The notes beneath the pieces were generated by a model that did not search any database, had not been told where the DNA came from, and was given only the letters and a program-made list of their open reading frames with translations. This document shows, one piece after another, positions 6,451-9,438 of a stretch of 9,438 nucleotides of DNA. The position numbers and the translations under genes were made by a program. Source of the DNA: Desulfuromonadales bacterium (GTDB lineage Bacteria > Desulfobacterota > Desulfuromonadia > Desulfuromonadales > UBA2294); assembly GCA_030591795.1 (NCBI GenBank), contig JAUVAJ010000035.1:1-9438 (forward strand), written 5' to 3'. Every line of letters begins with the position of its first letter. Within the stretch, counting starts at the first letter, position 1.

Positions 6451-7830
6451 ATGTTTAAGGAGAGTCTCAACGTTTTACTGAGAACCTGGCGTGGCCTCGT
6501 ACCGCAGGCGGCGAGTGATGATGCGTTTTCGAGCCGGATTGACGACCGCCTGGCAAAGAAAATCTGTGTCCTGATCAATGAGTGTCTGTCTGGAAAAGGG
6601 GGCGAAGTTTCTGCCAGCCAACGCGCCGCGCGTCTCGGTTCGATCTACCTGACCCTTAAGGAAGATCAACGGAAAAGATTCTTGAGTATCCTTGCTGACT
6701 GTCTCAGCCACGACCATCAGAGCGCTATATCTGCTGCTGAGGCCTTTCTTTTCGAGCCAGACGACCCTGTAGTTCTACAGAACCTCAGGCGCAGCGTACA
6801 GAGCTCACACAGGATACTGCTCAAACAGTTCAACGCTTTACCTGATGGTATTCATTTCCTGGTTAATATGCGTGCTGATCTGCTCAATTGTATGGGAAAT
6901 AGTCCGGCATTATCTGCTCTGGATGATGAATTGCGCAGTCTGTTGACTGATTGGTTTGATATCGGGTTTCTTAAGCTCGCGCGCATCGACTGGGACTCAC
7001 CGGCTTCCCTGCTTGAAAAGCTGGTAGCTTATGAAGCCGTACATGAGATTGACTCGTGGCATGACCTGCGTAACCGATTGGAATCGGACCGTCGTTGTTA
7101 TGCCTTTTTTCATCCCGGGATGCCTGATGAGCCGTTGATATTTATCGAAGTTGCCCTGGTAAATGGTATCAGTCGAAGTGTGCAGGAATTACTCGACACG
7201 GATGCACCGCAGATTGATCCGAATCTGGCCGATACGGCAATTTTTTATTCGATATCAAACACTCAGAAAGGGTTGCAGGGCATCAGCTTCGGTAACTTTT
7301 TAATTAAACGGGTGGTTGAGGACCTGCGTCGTGATTTACCGAACCTGAAAACTTACTCAACCCTGTCACCGCTCCCCGGTTTTGCCGGTTGGCTCAAAGC
7401 CAGCATGGATAGTGGTGAGCCAGTCGAGCTGATTGCCGAGCTGCGAAAAGCGATGCGTGATTCCGCTATTGAAACCGGTGATTCATTGACTCTCGATGAA
7501 ATTATGGCTCGGCCAGATTGGCACGCTACCCCGGCGTTCTCGACTTTGCTGCAAGAGCCGTTGCTGCGTTTGTGTGCGTGTTATCTACATACTCGTCGTC
7601 CGAACAATACCCCAATCGATCCGGTTGAAAGATTTCACCTCGGTAACGGTGCCAGCCTGGAGCAGATTAATTGGCAGGGCGATACTTCGGTTAATGGTGT
7701 GCGTCAGGCATACGGTCTTATGGTGAATTACCTATATAAGTTGGATGAAATTGAAAAAAACCACGAGAAGTATGCTGATAATCAACGGATTGTATCTTCT
7801 GCTCGCATCAGTCGGTTATGTAAAGGGTGA
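6451..7830 (+). CDS. Malonyl-CoA decarboxylase
   Basis: Decarboxylates malonyl-CoA to acetyl-CoA and CO2. From ATG 6451 it is 459 aa, as in bacterial family members. A helical N-terminal domain covers about residues 1-165 and the GNAT-like catalytic domain about 170-435. Conserved stretches seen: SWHDLRNRLESDRRCYAFFH (202-221), EPLIFIEVALV, the catalytic-Ser region FYSISNTQ (265-272), GISFGNFLIKRVV, TLSPLPGF, RFHLGNGA with the catalytic His (H396), and MVNYLYKLDEIEKNHEKY (424-441). No mitochondrial or peroxisomal targeting is expected; it should be cytoplasmic. It begins one base after the hypF stop, so the two are probably one transcript. The usual bacterial partners, malonyl-CoA synthetase (matB) and a malonate transporter (matC), are absent here. 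Its job may therefore be to adjust or clear malonyl-CoA rather than to catabolise malonate. No clear terminator follows; only a 4-bp stem at 7829-7844. Confidence 0.94.
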   Translation: MFKESLNVLLRTWRGLVPQAASDDAFSSRIDDRLAKKICVLINECLSGKGGEVSASQRAARLGSIYLTLKEDQRKRFLSILADCLSHDHQSAISAAEAFLFEPDDPVVLQNLRRSVQSSHRILLKQFNALPDGIHFLVNMRADLLNCMGNSPALSALDDELRSLLTDWFDIGFLKLARIDWDSPASLLEKLVAYEAVHEIDSWHDLRNRLESDRRCYAFFHPGMPDEPLIFIEVALVNGISRSVQELLDTDAPQIDPNLADTAIFYSISNTQKGLQGISFGNFLIKRVVEDLRRDLPNLKTYSTLSPLPGFAGWLKASMDSGEPVELIAELRKAMRDSAIETGDSLTLDEIMARPDWHATPAFSTLLQEPLLRLCACYLHTRRPNNTPIDPVERFHLGNGASLEQINWQGDTSVNGVRQAYGLMVNYLYKLDEIEKNHEKYADNQRIVSSARISRLCKG

Positions 7831-7865
7831 GTTTTTCGGGACTCTAGAATAAAGTATTTTTCAGT

Positions 7866-7930
7866 TCAGACAGTGTAAATCTTCTATGCTTTGGTATTAT
7901 TTGCTAGACAATATGTGAAGACTTGTCTGA
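7866..7930 (+). promoter_or_regulatory. AGACA-type repeats and possible -10 box upstream of the lipoprotein
   Basis: TCAGACA (7866-7872) is a perfect inverted match to TGTCTGA (7924-7930). A further AGACAA (7906-7911) is an inverted match to TTGTCT (7923-7928). TATTAT (7895-7900) resembles a -10 box, but no good -35 is correctly spaced. The repeats flank this possible -10 and could be operator half-sites or simply chance in an A/T-rich gap. The gap 7831-7955 holds nothing else I can support. Confidence 0.2.
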
Positions 7931-7955
7931 AAACTTTATACATGGAGTTTACATT

Positions 7956-8417
7956 ATGAAGTCGAAAACCCTGAAACTTTCTGTCATGCTCTTTGTCGTA
8001 ACTCTGGCTGGCTGTGTTGGCGCAGACTTTGATCGGGTAAAACAAAAAAAACTGGAGCTCGACCAGACAACGTCAGAAGAAGTTAGAGCTCGTCTTGGTG
8101 ATCCATATAAAATAAGTGCTGTAAATGTTTATGATGAGCAGCAGATTGTTCTTTGGAGTTATGTCTATTTAAGTACTATCGGTGAGGCTGATGCAGAAGA
8201 TGTTGTGCCGGGTCGAAGTCAGGGTTTTTATTTTCATAACAACATCTTAGTCGGTTATCATTTTACCAGTTCGTGGAAAAAAGACAGCACTGATTTTGAC
8301 AGCGGGAAGATTAAGCAAATAGTAAAAGGAGAGTCAACCAAAGATGAGGTGGTGGCCCTTCTTGGTAAGCCCAGGGGGAAGTATGTCTATCCCCTTATCC
8401 GCAGTGAAGACAAGTAA
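7956..8417 (+). CDS. Small lipoprotein with two BamE/SmpA-like repeats, apparently truncated
   Basis: Predicted 153-aa secreted lipoprotein. Residues 1-20 are a lipoprotein signal peptide: KSK near the N-terminus, a hydrophobic core, and lipobox LAGC with lipidated C20. The +2 residue is Val, so no inner-membrane retention signal is evident and the outer membrane is likely. The mature part has two copies of a TxxEVxxxLGxP pattern, TTSEEVRARLGDP (38-50) and STKDEVVALLGKP (127-139), as in BamE/SmpA-like folds. The exact function is unknown; it should not be called BamE from this alone. GGAG at 7944-7947, eight bases upstream, supports ATG 7956. An in-frame TTG at 7923 would put residues before the signal peptide and is rejected. 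TAA at 8415-8417 ends it shortly after the second repeat, in the middle of the expected fold, and coding-like sequence continues in the same frame. It may be a damaged gene. Confidence 0.75.
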   Translation: MKSKTLKLSVMLFVVTLAGCVGADFDRVKQKKLELDQTTSEEVRARLGDPYKISAVNVYDEQQIVLWSYVYLSTIGEADAEDVVPGRSQGFYFHNNILVGYHFTSSWKKDSTDFDSGKIKQIVKGESTKDEVVALLGKPRGKYVYPLIRSEDK

Positions 8418-8558
8418 GCTATTAACTATCTACACAATCAGGTCAGAGGTACCGCACTGAATTATAATTTCGTTCAGGAATTGCTGATTGTGACAATAAA
8501 TAATGATGGGCTTGTGACAAACGTTAAGTATTCCAAGACGGGTGAAAAACCCAATTAG
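8418..8558 (+). pseudogene. In-frame continuation of the lipoprotein after its TAA stop
   Basis: Directly after the TAA at 8415-8417 the same frame stays open for 46 codons to TAG at 8556-8558. It encodes a beta-rich tail including NYNFVQELLIVTINNDG and LVTNVKYSKTGEK. The pattern hydrophobic strand, N/D-G turn, hydrophobic strand is what normally completes a BamE-like domain, and it would restore a 200-codon gene. There is no start codon with a ribosome site for separate translation. I read it as the original C-terminus cut off by one nonsense change. A sequencing error or stop-codon readthrough would give the same picture. Confidence 0.6.
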
Positions 8559-8581
8559 ATACAGCCCTTATCGACCCAATT

Positions 8582-8615
8582 AAAAAGGTGCAGCCATCGC
8601 GGCTGCACCTTTTTT
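8582..8615. terminator. Bidirectional intrinsic terminator between convergent genes
   Basis: GGTGCAGCC (8587-8595) pairs perfectly with GGCTGCACC (8601-8609) around a five-base loop. AAAAA lies before it (8582-8586) and TTTTTT after it (8610-8615), so it has a T-run on both strands. It serves the lipoprotein unit on the plus strand and the chemotaxis receptor on the minus strand. It lies 23 bases after the TAG at 8558, but 164 bases after the TAA at 8417, which also fits the longer lipoprotein reading frame being the original gene. Confidence 0.93.
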
Positions 8616-8649
8616 AAATTGAAGTATAGTGGTTTAAGTTCTTCAATCT

Positions 8650-9438
8650 TCAATAACGTTCAAAGGTTTGGTCCAGTTCATCCTTCTGGCCTGCAGCGTT
8701 GCTATTTATGTTGAAATTGCCACCATCTCCATTGTCACCATGCGGTAAAACAGGCTGTGTTGCAGGGTCCTCATCCAAATGTGCTACTTGAACTTGACGG
8801 GATTGCATCAAACCGGCACCTGTAGCTGTTTGTCCTTTTAGCTTAAAGTAGGCGATCATTCCTTGCAATTGTTCTGATTGACTTGATAGTTCCTCTGCTG
8901 TAGAGGCCATCTCCTCAGATGCCGAAGCATTCTGTTGGATAACCTGATCGAGTTGTTGAATAGCCCGGTTGATCTGCTCGGCTCCGGCATCCTGTTCGCG
9001 ACTGGCAGCGCTGATTTCCTGTACCAGCTCGGCGGTCTTCTGAATGTTTGGTACGATGACATTCAGTAGGTCTCCAGCTTTTTCAGCGACGTCCACGCTG
9101 GAAACTGAAAGTTCACTGATCTCACCGGCTGCAACCTGACTTCTTTCAGCCAGCTTGCGAACTTCAGCCGCCACTACAGCGAAACCTTTACCGTGCTCAC
9201 CAGCCCGGGCCGCTTCGATAGCAGCGTTGAGCGCCAGCAGGTTGGTTTGTCGGGAGATCTCTTCGACAATGTTGATCTTGTCGGCAATCTCTTTCATGGC
9301 GAGGACTGTGTCGCCAACGGCTTGGCCACCTTCTTGAGCGTCTGAAGAGGCTTGAATAGCAATTTTTTCTGTCTCCATTGCATTGTTGGCGTTCTGGCGG
9401 ATATTGGCCGTCATCTGTTCGATTGAAGATGAGGCCTC
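8650..9438 (-). CDS. Methyl-accepting chemotaxis protein, C-terminal signalling part (5' end outside window)
   Basis: The visible 262 residues are the cytoplasmic coiled-coil hairpin of a chemoreceptor, which controls CheA via CheW and is adapted by CheR and CheB. The frame is open to the right edge; the eight residues EASSSIEQ precede the first internal Met (codon at 9412-9414), so that Met is not the start. The sensory, membrane and HAMP parts are outside. The hairpin tip covers visible residues about 60-100, with [20 protein letters not shown] and [18 protein letters not shown], the near-invariant CheA/CheW contact region. Flanking helices are rich in E/Q/A/S and include the methylation-region pattern [16 protein letters not shown]. 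After IAYFKL comes a low-complexity, probably flexible tail of about 60 residues ending in [10 protein letters not shown], similar to the acidic-aromatic C-terminal ends that dock adaptation enzymes. The ligand cannot be inferred. The gene converges on the lipoprotein gene and shares its terminator. Confidence 0.95.
   Translation of the reverse strand, partial: EASSSIEQMTANIRQNANNAMETEKIAIQASSDAQEGGQAVGDTVLAMKEIADKINIVEEISRQTNLLALNAAIEAARAGEHGKGFAVVAAEVRKLAERSQVAAGEISELSVSSVDVAEKAGDLLNVIVPNIQKTAELVQEISAASREQDAGAEQINRAIQQLDQVIQQNASASEEMASTAEELSSQSEQLQGMIAYFKLKGQTATGAGLMQSRQVQVAHLDEDPATQPVLPHGDNGDGGNFNINSNAAGQKDELDQTFERY

Noticed and set aside
7829..7844. GAGT/ACTC stem just after malonyl-CoA decarboxylase as a terminator
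   Set aside because: Only four base pairs and no following T-run.
7923..7955. TTG 7923 as the lipoprotein start
   Set aside because: It would place residues before a clean signal peptide and has no ribosome site; ATG 7956 has GGAG eight bases upstream.
8549..8582. Direct repeat ACCCAATTA at 8549-8557 and 8574-8582
   Set aside because: Only nine bases, two copies, no mobile element or target-site context; probably chance.

Overview
The window is ordinary chromosomal sequence from a Gram-negative bacterium with an anaerobic or microaerobic lifestyle, most likely a relative of Desulfuromonas/Geobacter (Desulfuromonadota). This is inferred from the gene mix: single-chain pyruvate carboxylase, rubrerythrin, the hydrogenase maturase HypF, an outer-membrane-type lipoprotein and a chemotaxis receptor. 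It also fits the balanced base composition and strong Shine-Dalgarno sites. No marker gene fixes the taxon.

Layout, left to right. (1) Positions 1-1797 hold the C-terminal half of pyruvate carboxylase, cut by the left edge: most of the carboxyltransferase domain plus the biotin carrier domain. A hairpin follows. (2) A monocistronic rubrerythrin gene (1973-2548) is closed by a strong intrinsic terminator. (3) A 290-base gap carries a sigma-54-like promoter and a potentially structured leader. It precedes an Amt-family ammonium transporter (2839-4053), also closed by a strong terminator; no PII (glnK) gene lies beside it. (4) hypF (4170-6449) and a malonyl-CoA decarboxylase gene (6451-7830) are separated by one base and are probably co-transcribed. 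(5) A small lipoprotein gene with two BamE/SmpA-like repeats (7956-8417) has a TAA stop, but the same frame stays open and protein-like for 46 more codons, to 8558. It therefore looks interrupted by a nonsense change. (6) A bidirectional terminator (8582-8615) separates it from a convergent minus-strand chemotaxis receptor, whose signalling domain runs off the right edge.

The genes form several separate transcription units rather than one pathway. Pyruvate carboxylase serves oxaloacetate supply, rubrerythrin peroxide detoxification, Amt nitrogen uptake, HypF synthesis of the NiFe-hydrogenase CN ligands, malonyl-CoA decarboxylase acyl-CoA balance, and the MCP taxis.

I saw no mobile element, CRISPR array, tRNA or rRNA, and no clear new multi-gene system. 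The points most worth a second look are the interrupted lipoprotein, the amt leader, and the hypF/malonyl-CoA decarboxylase pairing. No gene-free stretch exceeds 300 bases.
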